Assembly (NCBI GenBank): GCA_027484265.1
Contig: JAIXTH010000241.1
Span: 1 to 43,784 of the forward strand
Source of the DNA: Alphaproteobacteria bacterium
GTDB lineage: Bacteria > Pseudomonadota > Alphaproteobacteria > Caulobacterales > Aquidulcibacteraceae
DNA: 43,784 nt
Direction: 5' to 3'
Below are positions 19,463 through 31,726 of the stretch, piece after piece. The position numbers were made by a program, and so were the translations under genes. Under the pieces are notes generated by a model that saw only the letters and a list, made by a program, of their open reading frames with translations, ran no database searches and was not told where the DNA came from. Position 1 is the first letter of the stretch. Each line of letters starts with the position of its first letter.

Positions 19463-21112
19463 TCAGGCGGCCCGGACCCGCTGGATGAACCCGGTCACTT
19501 CGCGGCTCAGCTGATCGGCCTGGGCGCCCAGCTCGCGGGCAGCGGCGAGCGACTGCTCGGCGGCGGCGCCGGTCTGGGTGGCGCCCTGTTCGACCTGCAC
19601 GATGGCGGTGGAGACCTCGGTGGTGGCGGCCGCCACGTCCGAGGTCGAGCGGGTGATCTCGTGCACCGCTGCCATCTGCTCTTCCACGGCAGCGGAGATC
19701 GCGGTGGTGATCTCGCTCAGATGCCCGATCACGGTGCCGATCTCGCCGATGGCGCCCACGGCCTGGCCGGTTGCGGCCTGCACGCCGCCGATCTGGGTGC
19801 GGATGTCCTCGGTGGCGCGGGCGGTCTGCTCGGCCAGGCTCTTCACTTCGGACGCCACCACGGCGAAGCCGCGACCGGCCTCGCCGGCCCGGGCTGCCTC
19901 GATGGTGGCATTGAGGGCCAGAAGGTTGGTCTGGGCGGCGATTTCCGAGATCAGTCCCACCACCTGGCCGATGCGCTCGGCGGCTTCCGACAGGGCCTGG
20001 ACCGTGGCGTTGGTCTCGTCGGCCTTGCGGCTGGCGTCGCGGGCAATGCCGGCCGCACTGGTGACCTGCTGGGCGATCTCGCTGACCGAGGCCGACATCT
20101 CTTCGGCAGCGGCCGCCACGGTCTGGACGTTGCTGGCGGAGACCTGCGCGGTTTGGGACACGCTGGAGGAGTGGGTGGAGGTATCGCGGGCGGTATGGGT
20201 GAGGGTCTCCGACGTGGCCTCCAGCTCGGTGGCCGCCGAGGCCACGATCTGCACCACCTGGCTGACCGAAGCCTCGAAGGCATCGGCCAGCTCGTTCATG
20301 TCGGCCTTGCGCTGGGCGCGGGCGCGCGTCTCATCCTCGGCCTTGCGGGCTTCGAGCTCGCGGACCTGGCGGGCATTCTCCAGGAACACCGCCAGCGCGC
20401 GGCGCAGGCGGCCGACGTCGTCGCGACGGTCGGGGTCCTCGACCTGGACCGACAGGTCACCGCCGGCAACCTGTTCCAGCTGCGCGGTTGTGGTGGCGAA
20501 GGGGCGCGCGATCAGGCGGGCCATCAGCGTCACCAGCAGCATGCCGCCGACCAGCAGGACCGCTGCGAACATCACCGATGACTGGCTCATCTGCTTGAGC
20601 CCGTCGGTCATGACCGGACCCATCTCGTTCTGCTGCGCATCCAGGCTGGCATTCAGCGCGTCGAACTTGGCGATCAGGCTCTCGGCAATCGCGGCCCGGG
20701 CCGCGCCGTTGTCGGTGGTCGCAGTTCTGGCAGCTGCACTGTAGGACGGGACCTGCGACTGGATGGCCGTCAGGGCTGCATCGTTCTCCGCCGCGCGGGA
20801 GACCTCGATGGCTTCGGTGACAAGCTCCTCCACCCGGTCGGCATAGCGCTCGACCGCGTCGATCTGGGTGGGATCGCCCGTGGCCTGGAACTCGCGGGCC
20901 TCGATCCGCATGGCCTGGAAGGCCACTTCGGCATCCGAGACCAGATTGTTCACCCGGGCCGTCTCCCGATACTGAATGGCCAGACTCTCCTTGGCGCCGG
21001 CCATCCAGCTCATCCAGCCGGCACCCAGGGCCGCCAGAAGCAGGATCGCTCCGAAGCCGACCTGCAGCTTGCGTTCGACAGGAAGGTGACGATTGAAGGT
21101 ATCCAGCATCAC
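19463..21112 (-). CDS. methyl-accepting chemotaxis protein
   Basis: Two TM helices, HAMP, signalling hairpin [45 protein letters not shown]. Confidence 0.92.
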   Translation of the reverse strand: MMLDTFNRHLPVERKLQVGFGAILLLAALGAGWMSWMAGAKESLAIQYRETARVNNLVSDAEVAFQAMRIEAREFQATGDPTQIDAVERYADRVEELVTEAIEVSRAAENDAALTAIQSQVPSYSAAARTATTDNGAARAAIAESLIAKFDALNASLDAQQNEMGPVMTDGLKQMSQSSVMFAAVLLVGGMLLVTLMARLIARPFATTTAQLEQVAGGDLSVQVEDPDRRDDVGRLRRALAVFLENARQVRELEARKAEDETRARAQRKADMNELADAFEASVSQVVQIVASAATELEATSETLTHTARDTSTHSSSVSQTAQVSASNVQTVAAAAEEMSASVSEIAQQVTSAAGIARDASRKADETNATVQALSEAAERIGQVVGLISEIAAQTNLLALNATIEAARAGEAGRGFAVVASEVKSLAEQTARATEDIRTQIGGVQAATGQAVGAIGEIGTVIGHLSEITTAISAAVEEQMAAVHEITRSTSDVAAATTEVSTAIVQVEQGATQTGAAAEQSLAAARELGAQADQLSREVTGFIQRVRAA

Positions 21113-21360
21113 AGGCCCTCACTTCTTGGATTGGATGCCAACTTAAGCGTAACTCTTGGTTACATGGCCAGCCTCCGGTAGGGCCGCACTGGTTTCCAAG
21201 GAATGAATAACGACGCACACGCCGCCAAACTGCGCAGTACGCACATGAACGCTGGGGGCGCGTGACGTTCAGGCCCGGTTCAAGGCGAGGGTCCTACACA
21301 GGTCCTACGAGGCGGCGGCGGGCGTTTTCCCGTCCCTCAAGCCCGGCGCCACCCCTCCAG

Positions 21361-21390
21361 CCCCGGATGCCCCGGCATCCGGGGCTTTCC
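21361..21390 (+). terminator. candidate intrinsic terminator hairpin
   Basis: CCCCGGATGCC-CC-GGCATCCGGGG followed by CTTTCC; no CDS ends here. Confidence 0.5.
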
Positions 21391-21531
21391 CCGTTGCGGC
21401 CGCGGCCATCCGCCCGATCCGGCTCCAGATGCACGGCGTCTGTGACAGGCGGGTGGACAGCGCCGGGCCAAGTCGCTAGAGAGCCGCCTCCCGACAGACG
21501 GGCGCCAGCAACGGCCCCGTCAGCACCGGTC

Positions 21532-21607
<76 letters not shown>

Positions 21608-21737
21608 CCTTTCTTGTCTCATGCTCTGAAGGCGCTCCGACGGGGCGGCGCACGCGCGCCGGCGCCCGGTCGGGCTTGCGAACCGCAGGGCGGTTCGAGA
21701 CCAGACCGCTTCCGCGCACCATTCCCCCTAGACGTAT

Positions 21738-21807
21738 CGCTGGACCGCGCCGCCTCAGCGGCGCCTCGCGTCCCACATGAGGCGCGGCAAGGCCGCGCGC
21801 TCCAGCG
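21738..21807. repeat. cloverleaf REP-like element, copy B
   Basis: CGCTGGACC..TCCAGCG outer stem; inner GCGCCGC-CTCA-GCGGCGC and GCGCGGC-AAG-GCCGCGC. Confidence 0.85.
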
Positions 21808-21827
21808 GGGTGCCTTGATCAGGCCGT

Positions 21828-24470
21828 TCAGCCCATTGCGGCCCGGATGGCGGCGAGGCCGTCGGCGGCTTTGGTGCCGTCGGGGGCGCCGCCTTGGGCG
21901 AAGTCGGGTTTGCCGCCGCCGCCCTGGCCGCCCATGGCCGTCACGGCGGCCTTGACCAGCTCGACCGCATTCACGGTCGCTGCGGTGGAGGCCACCGCGA
22001 TGGCGGCCTTGCCGTCGGCGACGGCGACATAGGCCACCACGCCGTCACCCAGGCGGGCGATGGCTTCGTTCACCATCGGGCGCAGGTCCTTGGGGCCGAT
22101 GCCGTCCAGCACGCGGGCATCCAGCTTCACGCCGCCGATCTCCTCGATGGCCGCAGCACCGCCGCCGCCGCCACCCAGCGCCAGCGCCTTCTTGGCTTCG
22201 GCCAGCTCCTTCTCGAGCCGCTTGCGGTCGGCCAGCAGGCTGTCGATCCGGGCCGGCAGTTCCGCCAGCGGGGCCTTCAGCGGCTCGGCCGCGGCGCGGG
22301 CGATGTCGGCCTGGGCCTTCAGCCAGTCGAGCGCGGCCTGGCCGGTCATGGCCTCGACCCGGCGCACCCCGGCGGCCACCGCGCCTTCGGACACGATGGC
22401 GAAGGCACCGATGTCGCCCAGGCGGCCCACATGGGTGCCGCCGCACAGCTCGATCGAATAGGCCTTGGGCGCACCTGTCAGGTCGGCGCCCATCGCCAGC
22501 ACCCGCACCTCGTCGCCGTACTTCTCGCCGAACAGGGCCATGGCGCCCTCGGCGATGGCTTCATCGGGGCTCATCAGCTTGGTGGAGGCGTCGCCGTTCT
22601 GGCGCACCACGGCATTCACCTGGCCCTCGATGGCATCGACCTCGCTGCGCGACAGGCCGGCGCCATGGGCGAAGTCGAACCGCAGCCGGTCTTCCTCCAC
22701 CAGCGAGCCCTTCTGCGTGACATGCGGGCCGAGCACGTTGCGCAGGGCCGCATGCATCAGGTGGGTGGCCGAGTGGTTGGCGCGGATCCGCGCCCGGCGC
22801 CCGGCATCGATGGTGAGGGTGGCGGCATCGCCCGGCTTGACCGAACCGGCCACCAGCGTGCCCTTGTGGGCATGGATCGCACCGGCGCGCTTGAGGGTGT
22901 CGGCCACTTCGAACACGGCGCCATTTTCGAACCGGATCGTGCCGTGGTCGCCTGCCTGGCCGCCGCTTTCGGCGTAGAAGGGGGTCTGGTTGAACACCAG
23001 TTCGGCCTGGTCGCCTGTGTTCAGCTGCTGCTGGCGGGCGCCGCCCGCCACGATGGCGGTGAGGGCAGCCACCGTCTCGCTCTGCCGGTAGCCTAGGAAC
23101 TCGGTCCCGCCCTGCTCGTCCTTCAGCGCCAGCCAGACACCATCGGTGCCGGCCTCGCCCGAGCCCTGCCAGGCGGCGCGGGCGGCAGCGCGCTGCGCGT
23201 CCATCGCCTGCTCGAACCCGGCCATGTCGACGCCAATGCCGCGACCGCGCAGCACGTCCTGCGTCAGGTCCACGGGGAAGCCGTAGGTGTCATAGAGGGT
23301 GAAGGCCGAACGGCCGGGCAGCACATCGCCGCTGGCCAGCCCCGCGCTCTCCTCGTCGAGCAGGGCAAGGCCCCGGCCCAGGGTGCGACGGAAGCGGATC
23401 TCTTCCTGCTCGAGGGTCGAGGTGATGAAGGCCTCGGCGCGGCGCAGCTCGGGATAGGCGGCGCCCATCTCGTTGATCAGCGTGGGCGCCATCCGGTGCA
23501 GCAGCGGCTCGCTGGCGCCCAGCATGTGGGCATGGCGCATGGCGCGGCGCATGATCCGGCGCAGCACATAGCCGCGGCCCTCGTTCGACGGGGTCACGCC
23601 ATCGGCGATCAGGAACGAACTGGCGCGCAGGTGGTCTGCGATCACCCGGTGGCTGGGGGCCCGGTCGCCTTCGGCCTTCACGCCGGTGAAGGCCTCGGAG
23701 GCAGCGATGATCGTCTTGAACAGGTCGATGTCATAGTTGTTGTGCACGCCCTGCAGGATCGTCGACAGCCGCTCGAGGCCCATGCCGGTGTCGATCGAGG
23801 GCTTGGGCAGCGGGGTCTCGGTGCCGTCCGCATGGCGCTCGAACTGCATGAACACCAGGTTCCAGATCTCGATGAACCGGTCGCCGTCCTCGTCCGGGCT
23901 GCCGGGCGGGCCACCGGGGATGTGGGGGCCGTGGTCATAGAAGATTTCCGAGCACGGACCGCAGGGGCCGGTGTCGCCCATGGACCAGAAGTTATCGCTG
24001 GTGGCGATGCGGATGATGCGCTCTTCCGGCAGCCCGGCGATCTTGCTCCACAGCGCGGCGGCCTCGTTGTCGGTGTGGTACACCGTGACCAGCAGCCGGC
24101 TGGCATCCAGACCATAGCCCTTGGTCAGCAGCTCCCAGGCATGGGCGATGGCGCGTTCCTTGAAATAGTCCCCGAACGAGAAGTTCCCCAGCATCTCGAA
24201 GAAGGTATGGTGGCGCGCGGTATAGCCGACATTGTCGAGGTCGTTGTGCTTGCCCCCGGCCCGCACGCACTTCTGGCTGGTGGCGGCGCGCGGCGGCTGC
24301 GGCGCGGCTTCGGCCCCGGTGAACACGTTCTTGAACTGCACCATGCCCGCGTTGGTGAACAGCAGTGTGGGGTCGTTGTGCGGCACCAGCGGCGACGAGG
24401 CGAGGACCTGGTGGTCGTTCGCCTTGAAGAAGTCGAGGAAAGTGGCGCGGATCTCGTTGACGCTGGGCAT
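21828..24470 (-). CDS. alaS: alanyl-tRNA synthetase
   Basis: [51 protein letters not shown]. Confidence 0.96.
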   Translation of the reverse strand: MPSVNEIRATFLDFFKANDHQVLASSPLVPHNDPTLLFTNAGMVQFKNVFTGAEAAPQPPRAATSQKCVRAGGKHNDLDNVGYTARHHTFFEMLGNFSFGDYFKERAIAHAWELLTKGYGLDASRLLVTVYHTDNEAAALWSKIAGLPEERIIRIATSDNFWSMGDTGPCGPCSEIFYDHGPHIPGGPPGSPDEDGDRFIEIWNLVFMQFERHADGTETPLPKPSIDTGMGLERLSTILQGVHNNYDIDLFKTIIAASEAFTGVKAEGDRAPSHRVIADHLRASSFLIADGVTPSNEGRGYVLRRIMRRAMRHAHMLGASEPLLHRMAPTLINEMGAAYPELRRAEAFITSTLEQEEIRFRRTLGRGLALLDEESAGLASGDVLPGRSAFTLYDTYGFPVDLTQDVLRGRGIGVDMAGFEQAMDAQRAAARAAWQGSGEAGTDGVWLALKDEQGGTEFLGYRQSETVAALTAIVAGGARQQQLNTGDQAELVFNQTPFYAESGGQAGDHGTIRFENGAVFEVADTLKRAGAIHAHKGTLVAGSVKPGDAATLTIDAGRRARIRANHSATHLMHAALRNVLGPHVTQKGSLVEEDRLRFDFAHGAGLSRSEVDAIEGQVNAVVRQNGDASTKLMSPDEAIAEGAMALFGEKYGDEVRVLAMGADLTGAPKAYSIELCGGTHVGRLGDIGAFAIVSEGAVAAGVRRVEAMTGQAALDWLKAQADIARAAAEPLKAPLAELPARIDSLLADRKRLEKELAEAKKALALGGGGGGAAAIEEIGGVKLDARVLDGIGPKDLRPMVNEAIARLGDGVVAYVAVADGKAAIAVASTAATVNAVELVKAAVTAMGGQGGGGKPDFAQGGAPDGTKAADGLAAIRAAMG

Positions 24471-24762
24471 GGGCTACTCGATGGCAAAGGCTGCGGGCTT
24501 GAACGTCCGGCAGCGGCCTGTGGCTATAGGCAGTCGGACCGCCCTAGCCAAGGTGTGGCACGGCTGGCGGGACAGCGCGGCGCAACCGGTTCGGGCTGCA
24601 TTGCTGCAGACCTGCTGGCAGTAGCCGGGACAGTCACCGGGTTGAATTGGTGCCGCGATCCGGCCAATCTCCGCCTGTCGGAGCCGGGTGGCGCCGGTGC
24701 TGTCTGCGCCTGCCCGAAGCCGCCGTCCAAGCCGATCCAGCAAAGCTGCCTGACCAGACACC

Positions 24763-26451
24763 ATGGCTGACCTGATACCGAAAGGCGCCCGTGCGCGCAT
24801 CCTGCTGGCAACGGCCATGGCTGCGGCCGTACTGGCCGGCACCGCTGGCTGTGCGGGTGCGCCTGGCGAGGGCCGCGACACAAGTCCCGCCCCGCTGGTC
24901 CGGATCGAACAGGCGGCGGCCCCGCGCGAGGACCGGCTGCCCTGCAACCGGGGCGCCAGCCCGGTGTGCGACCTGCGCATCTATCACGTCATGGTCTCCA
25001 GCTTCCGTGATGGAGCGCCCGGTGTGCAGGTGCGCGATGCCTGGGGGCCGGGGCCGCACACCGGCGACATCCGCGGCGTCACGCTGGAGCTGGACCGCAT
25101 CCGCAGCCTGGGCTTCAATGCGGTCTGGCTGACCCCGGTGTTCGACAGCCGCGCCGGCGAGCCGCAGCAGCGCGCCGATGGCACCATGGAGGTGGAGCTG
25201 AAGCTGGACGGCACCGGCTATTTCGCCCGCGATTACTTCAAGGTCGACCCGCAGTTTGGCACCCTCGCCGATCTGGAAGAGCTGGCGCGCGAGGCACGCG
25301 CACGCGGCATGGGCCTGATCCTCGATGGCGTGCTGGGGCACCACAAGGGCGCGGCGGTGCCGTCGCCATCGGGCCTCGTCCCTGCCGACAGCCAGGTGGC
25401 AGCCGACTATCGCGGCCCGATCGCGGGCTATCCCGGCGTTGTCACCGACTGGCGCCAGCCGGCCACCCGCGCCTTCTATGCCGAGATGATGCTGTACTGG
25501 ACCCGTCTGCTGGGCCTCACCGGCTGGCGGCTGGACCAGGCCTATCAGGTGCCGGCCGATGGCTGGGCAGAGCTCGAGCCGCAGGTGGCGGCCGCTTCGC
25601 GGGCAGCCGGTGGAACCGGCGCGATGATCGGCGAGGTGTGGGGCTCGGCAGACGAACTGATGGCGACCTTTGGCACCAATGCCGCGCCCGGCCTGTCATC
25701 GCTATTCGACTTCCCCACCCGCTATGCACTGGTGCAGGCGCTGGCCGGTGACGAGAGCGGCAAGCGGGGGCCGCTTTCGGCGGTGAATGATGCCTGGGCC
25801 ATGGGCGCGCACCGGCGCTATCCCGACCATGCGATCCCGGCCCTGATGGTGGGCAACCACGACCTGGTGCGGTTTGGCGATCTGATCCAGCGCGCGGGCC
25901 TCGGCGGCCCCGAGACTGACGGCTATTGGGCGCGGCACCGGCTGATGCAGCTGTTCATGCTGGCCTGGTCGGGGCCGGTGACGGTGTTCTATGGCGAGGA
26001 ATACGGGGCCGAGATGCCGGGCTTTGCCCGGGCCGTGCGCGGGGCCTGCTGGCGCACCGACCGCTGCGACGACCATGTGGCGCGGATGCTGCTGGAGCTG
26101 TCGCCGCCGTCCGGCAGCCCGGCACAGGCGCTGGCTGCCACCTTGAACCTGCGTCTGCGCGACGCGATCCCGGCGCTGGCGCGCGGTGCCCGCACGCACC
26201 TGTTTTCGGACGCCACCGGCTATGTCGATCTCAAGACCGCGCCGGGCTCCTGCGCCGTGCTGGCCCTGAACAGTGGCGTGCAGCCGCGCAGCTTTCTGCT
26301 GGACCGCGCAGCTCTGGCAGGCGCTGGCACTGTTGACCTTGCGTCAGCCCGGGTGGTGTCCGGGGGTGGCCAGGTGGTAGCAGATGGCACAGCGCTTCGG
26401 ATCGAGCTGGGTGGGCTCGACGGGGCCCTGATCGAATTGACCTGTTCCTGA
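24763..26451 (+). CDS. GH13 alpha-amylase family glycosidase, lipoprotein-like signal
   Basis: FNAVWLTPVFDS, TGWRLDQAY, IGEVWGSADELM, MVGNHDLVRF; N-terminal LAGTAGCAG lipobox-like. Confidence 0.85.
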   Translation: MADLIPKGARARILLATAMAAAVLAGTAGCAGAPGEGRDTSPAPLVRIEQAAAPREDRLPCNRGASPVCDLRIYHVMVSSFRDGAPGVQVRDAWGPGPHTGDIRGVTLELDRIRSLGFNAVWLTPVFDSRAGEPQQRADGTMEVELKLDGTGYFARDYFKVDPQFGTLADLEELAREARARGMGLILDGVLGHHKGAAVPSPSGLVPADSQVAADYRGPIAGYPGVVTDWRQPATRAFYAEMMLYWTRLLGLTGWRLDQAYQVPADGWAELEPQVAAASRAAGGTGAMIGEVWGSADELMATFGTNAAPGLSSLFDFPTRYALVQALAGDESGKRGPLSAVNDAWAMGAHRRYPDHAIPALMVGNHDLVRFGDLIQRAGLGGPETDGYWARHRLMQLFMLAWSGPVTVFYGEEYGAEMPGFARAVRGACWRTDRCDDHVARMLLELSPPSGSPAQALAATLNLRLRDAIPALARGARTHLFSDATGYVDLKTAPGSCAVLALNSGVQPRSFLLDRAALAGAGTVDLASARVVSGGGQVVADGTALRIELGGLDGALIELTCS

Positions 26452-26501
26452 GGGAGCGACGGCGGCTGCTCGCGGGGGCTTGCCGGAAGTGGAGAGCGCG
26501 C

Positions 26502-27968
26502 GTGGCCGAGTTTGTACCTGTTCCGCCGTTTGATCTGGTGGTGTTCGGCGCCTCCGGCGACCTGGCGATGCGAAAGCTGTTTCCCTCGCTGCTGCACCGT
26601 TACAAGGACGGGCAGATTCCGGCCGACAGCCGGATCGTGGGTGTGGCCCGCCAGACGATGGACCGCGCCGCCTTCCACGCCGCCGTGCGCGATGCCTACC
26701 AGCGGCTGGCCGGCGGCGATCCCGCAGATCCCGAGCTGGACGCCTTCCTCGAGCTGGTCAGCTATGTGACACTCGATGGCACCGATCCCGCCGCCAATTG
26801 GGACAGCCTGAAGCAGGCGCTCGCAGGCGGTGAGGACAAGGTGCGGGTGTTCTATCTGTCCACCCCGCCCCGGGTCTATGTCGAGACCTGCCACCAGCTG
26901 GCCCGCCACGGTCTGGCCACCCCCACCTCGCGGGTGGTGCTGGAGAAGCCGATCGGGCGCGACTTTGCCTCGGCGCGCGAGATCAATGACGGTGTGGGGG
27001 CGGTATTCTCCGAGGACCGCGTCTACCGGATCGACCACTATCTGGGGAAGGAGACGGTCCAGAACCTGCTGGTGCTGCGCTTTGCCAATGCGCTGTTCGA
27101 GCCGGTCTGGTCGCGCGCTACCGTGGACCACGTGCAGATCACCGTGGCCGAGAGCATCGGGGTCGGCTCGCGCGGCGACTATTACGACAAGTCCGGCGCC
27201 CTGCGCGACATGGTGCAGAACCACCTGCTGCAGCTGCTGTGCCTGGTGGCGATGGAGCCGCCGGGCTCCACCGAAGCCGATGCGATCCGCACCGAGAAGA
27301 TCAAGGTGCTGAAGGGGCTCGCACCGATCAGCGCCAGCGGCGCCGACAAGGTGACGGTGCGCGGCCAGTACAAGGCAGGCCTGGTGCAGGGCGAAGTCGC
27401 CAAGGGCTATCTCGACGAGCTCGGCGAGGGGCGCACCTCGGACACCGAGACCTATGTGGCGATCAAGGCCGAGATCCAGAACTGGCGCTGGTCGGGCGTG
27501 CCGTTCTACCTGCGCACGGGCAAGCGGATGAGCGCGCGCAAGAGCGAGATCGTGGTGCAGTTCAAGAGCCCGCCGCACCACCTGTTCGAGACCGCCGGCC
27601 AGCCCAACCGCCTGATCATCCGCCTCCAGCCCGACGAGGGGGTCGAGATGCAGATCGAGATCAAGGAGCCGGGCCCCGGCGGGCTGCGCGTCAAGACCGT
27701 GGGTCTCGACCTGTCCTATGCCACCGCCTTCACCCTGCGCTATCCCGATGCCTATGAGCGTCTGCTGCTGGATGTGGTACGGGGGAACCTGTCCCTGTTC
27801 ATGCGGCGCGACGAAGTCGAGGCGGCCTGGAGCTGGGTGGACCAGATCATCCACGCCTGGGATGCCAGCGGCCAGAAGCCGCAGATCTACCAGGCCGGCA
27901 ATGACGGCCCGATCGATGCCGACAAGCTGATGGACCGGGACGGTCGTGCCTGGCGCCTGCTGGGCTGA
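26502..27968 (+). CDS. zwf: glucose-6-phosphate 1-dehydrogenase
   Basis: [38 protein letters not shown]. Confidence 0.95.
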   Translation: MAEFVPVPPFDLVVFGASGDLAMRKLFPSLLHRYKDGQIPADSRIVGVARQTMDRAAFHAAVRDAYQRLAGGDPADPELDAFLELVSYVTLDGTDPAANWDSLKQALAGGEDKVRVFYLSTPPRVYVETCHQLARHGLATPTSRVVLEKPIGRDFASAREINDGVGAVFSEDRVYRIDHYLGKETVQNLLVLRFANALFEPVWSRATVDHVQITVAESIGVGSRGDYYDKSGALRDMVQNHLLQLLCLVAMEPPGSTEADAIRTEKIKVLKGLAPISASGADKVTVRGQYKAGLVQGEVAKGYLDELGEGRTSDTETYVAIKAEIQNWRWSGVPFYLRTGKRMSARKSEIVVQFKSPPHHLFETAGQPNRLIIRLQPDEGVEMQIEIKEPGPGGLRVKTVGLDLSYATAFTLRYPDAYERLLLDVVRGNLSLFMRRDEVEAAWSWVDQIIHAWDASGQKPQIYQAGNDGPIDADKLMDRDGRAWRLLG

Positions 27969-27979
27969 GGAACTTCGAG

Positions 27980-29878
27980 ATGAGCAAGCTGCACCCCACC
28001 ATCGCCCGCGTCACCGACCGGATCCGCGCCCGCAGTGCCGCCCGCCGCGCCCGCTATCTCGAGCTGGTGGAGAGCCGCCGCAGCGAGGACCCGATGCGGC
28101 TGCGGCTGGCAGCGGCCAATCGCGCCCACGGATTTGCCGCCTGCCCGGCCCACGACAAGGAGATTCTCAAGTCCGGCCGCTGGCCCAGCATCGGCATCGT
28201 CACCGCCTACAACGACATGCTGTCGGCGCATCAGCCGCTGCAGCACTACCCCGACCTGATCAAGACCGCCGCCCGCAAGGCTGGTGCGACGGCGCAGGTG
28301 GCGGGCGGGGTGCCGGCCATGTGCGACGGGATCACCCAGGGCTTCGAGGGGATGGAGCTGTCGCTGTTCTCGCGCGATGCCATCGCCATGGGCACCGGCG
28401 TGGCGCTCAGCCACGAGACGTTCGATGCCGCGATCTATCTGGGGGTCTGCGACAAGATCGTGCCGGGTCTGCTGATCGGCGCGCTGCGCTATGGCTGGCT
28501 GCCGGGGCTGTTCTGTCCCGCCGGGCCGATGCCCTCCGGGCTGCCCAATCCGGAAAAGGCGCGCATCCGCCAGCTGTTTGCCGAGGGCAAGGTGGGGCGC
28601 GAGGCGCTGCTGGAAGCCGAAAGCCAGAGCTATCACTCCGCCGGCACCTGCACCTTCTATGGCACCGCCAACTCCAACCAGATGCTGATGGAGATCATGG
28701 GCCTGCATGTTCCGGGCAGCGCCTTCGTGAACCCCGGCACACCGTTGCGGGCAGCGCTGGTGGCCGAGACAGCCCGGCGCGCCGCCGCCATCACCCAGCT
28801 CGGCGACAGCTGGATTCCGATCGGGCATGTGGTGGACGAGCGCTGCATCGTGAATGCCATCGCAGGCCTCGCGGCCACCGGTGGCTCGACCAATCACATG
28901 ATCCACATCCCGGCCATCGCCCGCGCCGCCGGGATCGAGGTGGACTGGGATGATTTTGCGCAGATCAGCTCGGTGGTGCCGCTGATGTCGCGGGTCTATC
29001 CCAACGGCACCGCCGACGTGAACCACCTGCATGCCGCCGGCGGCATCGGCTTCCTGATCGCCAGCATGCTGGAGGCGGGGCTGCTGCATGGCGATGTCAC
29101 CACCGTGATGGGACAGGGCCTGGCGGCCTATGCCAGCGAACCGTTCCTGTCCGGCGATGGAGACGGGCTGGAGTGGCGGCCGGCCCCCGAGACCAGCGGC
29201 GACCTTGAAGTGCTGCGCCCGGCCTTCACCCCGTTCCAGGTCGATGGCGGCCTGCGGCTGGTGCAGGGCAATCTGGGCCGGGCCTGCGTGAAGGTGTCGG
29301 CGGTGAAGCCCGAGCAGCGGGTGGTGGAAGCGCCCGCGCGCGTGTTCAAGGACCAGCAGGCGCTGCAGGATGCGTTCAAGGCGGGTGAGCTGGATCGCGA
29401 CGTGGTGGTGGTGGTTCGCGGTCAGGGGCCGCGCGCCACGGGCATGCCCGAACTGCACAAGCTGATGCCACCGCTGGGCGTGCTGCAGGACCGTGGCTTC
29501 CGGGTGGCGCTGGTGACCGACGGGCGCATGAGCGGGGCCTCCGGCAAGGTGCTGGCCGCCATCCATGTGTCGCCCGAAACAGTAGCAGGCGGGCCGATCG
29601 GCAAGGTGCGCGACGGCGATGTGATCCGCGTGGATGCCGAAGCCGGGGTGCTGGAGGCACTGGTGGAGCCGTCGGAATGGGCTGCCCGCACCAGCGACAC
29701 GAACGCCCCGCCCGGCGTGAACCGCGGCTATGGCCGCGAGCTGTTCACAGTGTTCCGCCAAGTGGTTACCAGCGCCGAGGAAGGCGCCCTGCCCTTCGGC
29801 GATTTCGATCTCGACGAACCCGCCAGCGCCACCGATGACCAGCGCGATGTCGCGCTCAACCATCTCGCTGACGCCTGA
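27980..29878 (+). CDS. edd: phosphogluconate dehydratase
   Basis: [69 protein letters not shown]. Confidence 0.95.
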   Translation: MSKLHPTIARVTDRIRARSAARRARYLELVESRRSEDPMRLRLAAANRAHGFAACPAHDKEILKSGRWPSIGIVTAYNDMLSAHQPLQHYPDLIKTAARKAGATAQVAGGVPAMCDGITQGFEGMELSLFSRDAIAMGTGVALSHETFDAAIYLGVCDKIVPGLLIGALRYGWLPGLFCPAGPMPSGLPNPEKARIRQLFAEGKVGREALLEAESQSYHSAGTCTFYGTANSNQMLMEIMGLHVPGSAFVNPGTPLRAALVAETARRAAAITQLGDSWIPIGHVVDERCIVNAIAGLAATGGSTNHMIHIPAIARAAGIEVDWDDFAQISSVVPLMSRVYPNGTADVNHLHAAGGIGFLIASMLEAGLLHGDVTTVMGQGLAAYASEPFLSGDGDGLEWRPAPETSGDLEVLRPAFTPFQVDGGLRLVQGNLGRACVKVSAVKPEQRVVEAPARVFKDQQALQDAFKAGELDRDVVVVVRGQGPRATGMPELHKLMPPLGVLQDRGFRVALVTDGRMSGASGKVLAAIHVSPETVAGGPIGKVRDGDVIRVDAEAGVLEALVEPSEWAARTSDTNAPPGVNRGYGRELFTVFRQVVTSAEEGALPFGDFDLDEPASATDDQRDVALNHLADA

Positions 29879-29880
29879 TC

Positions 29881-30906
29881 ATGACGCAGACACAGACACT
29901 GCTGGTGGGCGATGTCGGCGGCACCAATGCCCGCTTCGCCGTGGCCACGATCCATCCGGGCGGCGAGGTGACGCTGGATCATGTCCATCCGCTGCCGACC
30001 CGCGACCACGCCACCTTCGAGGATGCGCTGGCGGCCTGGGAGAGCCAGGTGCCGGGCCCCCTGCCGGGCCGCGCCGTCTTTGCCCTCGCAGGTCCCTCCG
30101 GCGCCGACACGATCCAGATGACCAATGTCGCCTGGACCGTATCCGCCCGCGCCCTGCAGGCGCGGTTCGGGTTTGCATCGGTCCGGCTGGTCAACGATTT
30201 TGCGGCCCAGGCCCGCGCCATGCCGGTCCTGCCCGACAGCTCGTTCAGCGCCGTGATCGGCGGGACCGGGCGGGCCGGCGCGCCCGTGGTTGCACTGGGG
30301 CCAGGCACTGGCCTTGGCATGTCGCTGCTGGTGCCGCAGGGCGCCGGCGGCTGGCAGGTGGTGCCGACCGAGGGCGGCCACCAGGCCTTTGCGCCGATGG
30401 ATGCGACCGAACAGGCGGTGCTGGACCGCCTGCGGCGCGAAGGCCGGATCGACTATGTCAGCTTCGAGACCGTGGTCTCGGGGCCGGGCCTCGCGCGGAT
30501 CTACTGGGCGCTGTGCCGGGAAGCTGGCACACGCCCCTCCCTTCTGGAGCGCTTCGGCTCCCAGGACCTGCCAGCGCTCTCGGACTCTGATCTCAAGGCT
30601 GCCGGCGGCGTGGTTGGCGGTGCGGCGGCGGACCGGTCGGACCCGATCGCCGTGCAGGCTGCCGAAATGATGGTCATGGCGCTGGCCACCTTTGCCGGCG
30701 ACGCGATCCTGTCAACCGGAGCCCAGGGCGGCTGCGTGATTGCCGGCGGCGTTGCCGACAAGCAGGCCGACCTGATCCTGACCGACGCATTCCGGTCCCG
30801 CCTGACCCGCAAGGGACCGATCTCGGCCTTCTTCGACGGCGTCCCCGTCAGGCTGGCCCGCGATACATTCGCGGCGCTGGTCGGCGCGGCGCTGATGGCT
30901 GACTGA
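29881..30906 (+). CDS. glk: glucokinase
   Basis: LLVGDVGGTNARFAV, ALAGPSGADTIQMTNVAWTVS, GPGTGLGMSLLVP. Confidence 0.92.
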   Translation: MTQTQTLLVGDVGGTNARFAVATIHPGGEVTLDHVHPLPTRDHATFEDALAAWESQVPGPLPGRAVFALAGPSGADTIQMTNVAWTVSARALQARFGFASVRLVNDFAAQARAMPVLPDSSFSAVIGGTGRAGAPVVALGPGTGLGMSLLVPQGAGGWQVVPTEGGHQAFAPMDATEQAVLDRLRREGRIDYVSFETVVSGPGLARIYWALCREAGTRPSLLERFGSQDLPALSDSDLKAAGGVVGGAAADRSDPIAVQAAEMMVMALATFAGDAILSTGAQGGCVIAGGVADKQADLILTDAFRSRLTRKGPISAFFDGVPVRLARDTFAALVGAALMAD

Positions 30907-31048
30907 CGCTCTTGGCAGACCGGTTCGTCGTGCAGGAAAGGCGCCAGAACGTCTCCCACTGCCTCGGTCGGCAGCTGGCGGGCTTTGGGTGCTTTCCCAG
31001 TGTCACAGACCACCCCTATAGTCGGGCTCAACGGACGGACAAAACACC

Positions 31049-31687
31049 ATGACTGCCTTCGCAACTCTCCTGCGCGCCGCGCCCCTGATCCCGGTCATCA
31101 CGATTGATGATGTGGAGAAGGCCGAACCGCTGGCACTGGCCCTGCAGGCGGGCGGGCTGCGCAATCTGGAAGTCACCCTGCGCACGCCCGAGGCCATCGA
31201 GGCGATCCGCCTGATGAAGCGGGCGGCGCCCGACCTGCAGGTGGGCGCCGGCACCGTCCTGACCGATGGCGATGTGGACGCCAGCCTGGCCGCAGGCGCC
31301 GACTTCCTGGTGACGCCGGGCACCAGTCCCCGCCTGCGCGAGGCGCTGCTGGCCACCGGTGCCCATGTGATGGTGGGTGTGGCCACGGCCACCGAAGTCA
31401 TGAGCCGCCTGGAGGAAGGCTTCAGCATCCTGAAATTCTTCCCGGCCGAGCAGTCGGGTGGAGCGGCGGCGCTGAAGAGCTTTGGCGGGCCGCTGCCCTA
31501 TGCGCTGTTCTGCCCGACCGGCGGGGTGACGCCCGAGCTGGTGCCATCCTATCTCGCGCTCCCCAATGTGGTGGCGGTCGGCGGGACCTGGATCGCCACG
31601 CGCGAACAGATTACCGCTGGTGACTGGGCGGCCATCACCGCCAATGCGGCCCGCGCCACTGCCCTTGGCGAAGCCGCACGCCGCTGA
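31049..31687 (+). CDS. eda: KDPG aldolase
   Basis: LIPVITIDDVEKAEPLALALQAGGLRNLEVTLRTPEA, KFFPAEQSGG, FCPTGGVTPE. Confidence 0.94.
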   Translation: MTAFATLLRAAPLIPVITIDDVEKAEPLALALQAGGLRNLEVTLRTPEAIEAIRLMKRAAPDLQVGAGTVLTDGDVDASLAAGADFLVTPGTSPRLREALLATGAHVMVGVATATEVMSRLEEGFSILKFFPAEQSGGAAALKSFGGPLPYALFCPTGGVTPELVPSYLALPNVVAVGGTWIATREQITAGDWAAITANAARATALGEAARR

Positions 31688-31726
31688 TAGGCCTGAAGCC
31701 GCGCCGGTACGCGCCTCCTGGAGCCC

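Noticed and set aside
27887-29863. 658-aa minus-strand ORF
   Set aside because: Antisense shadow of edd; the plus-strand frame has unmistakable family motifs.
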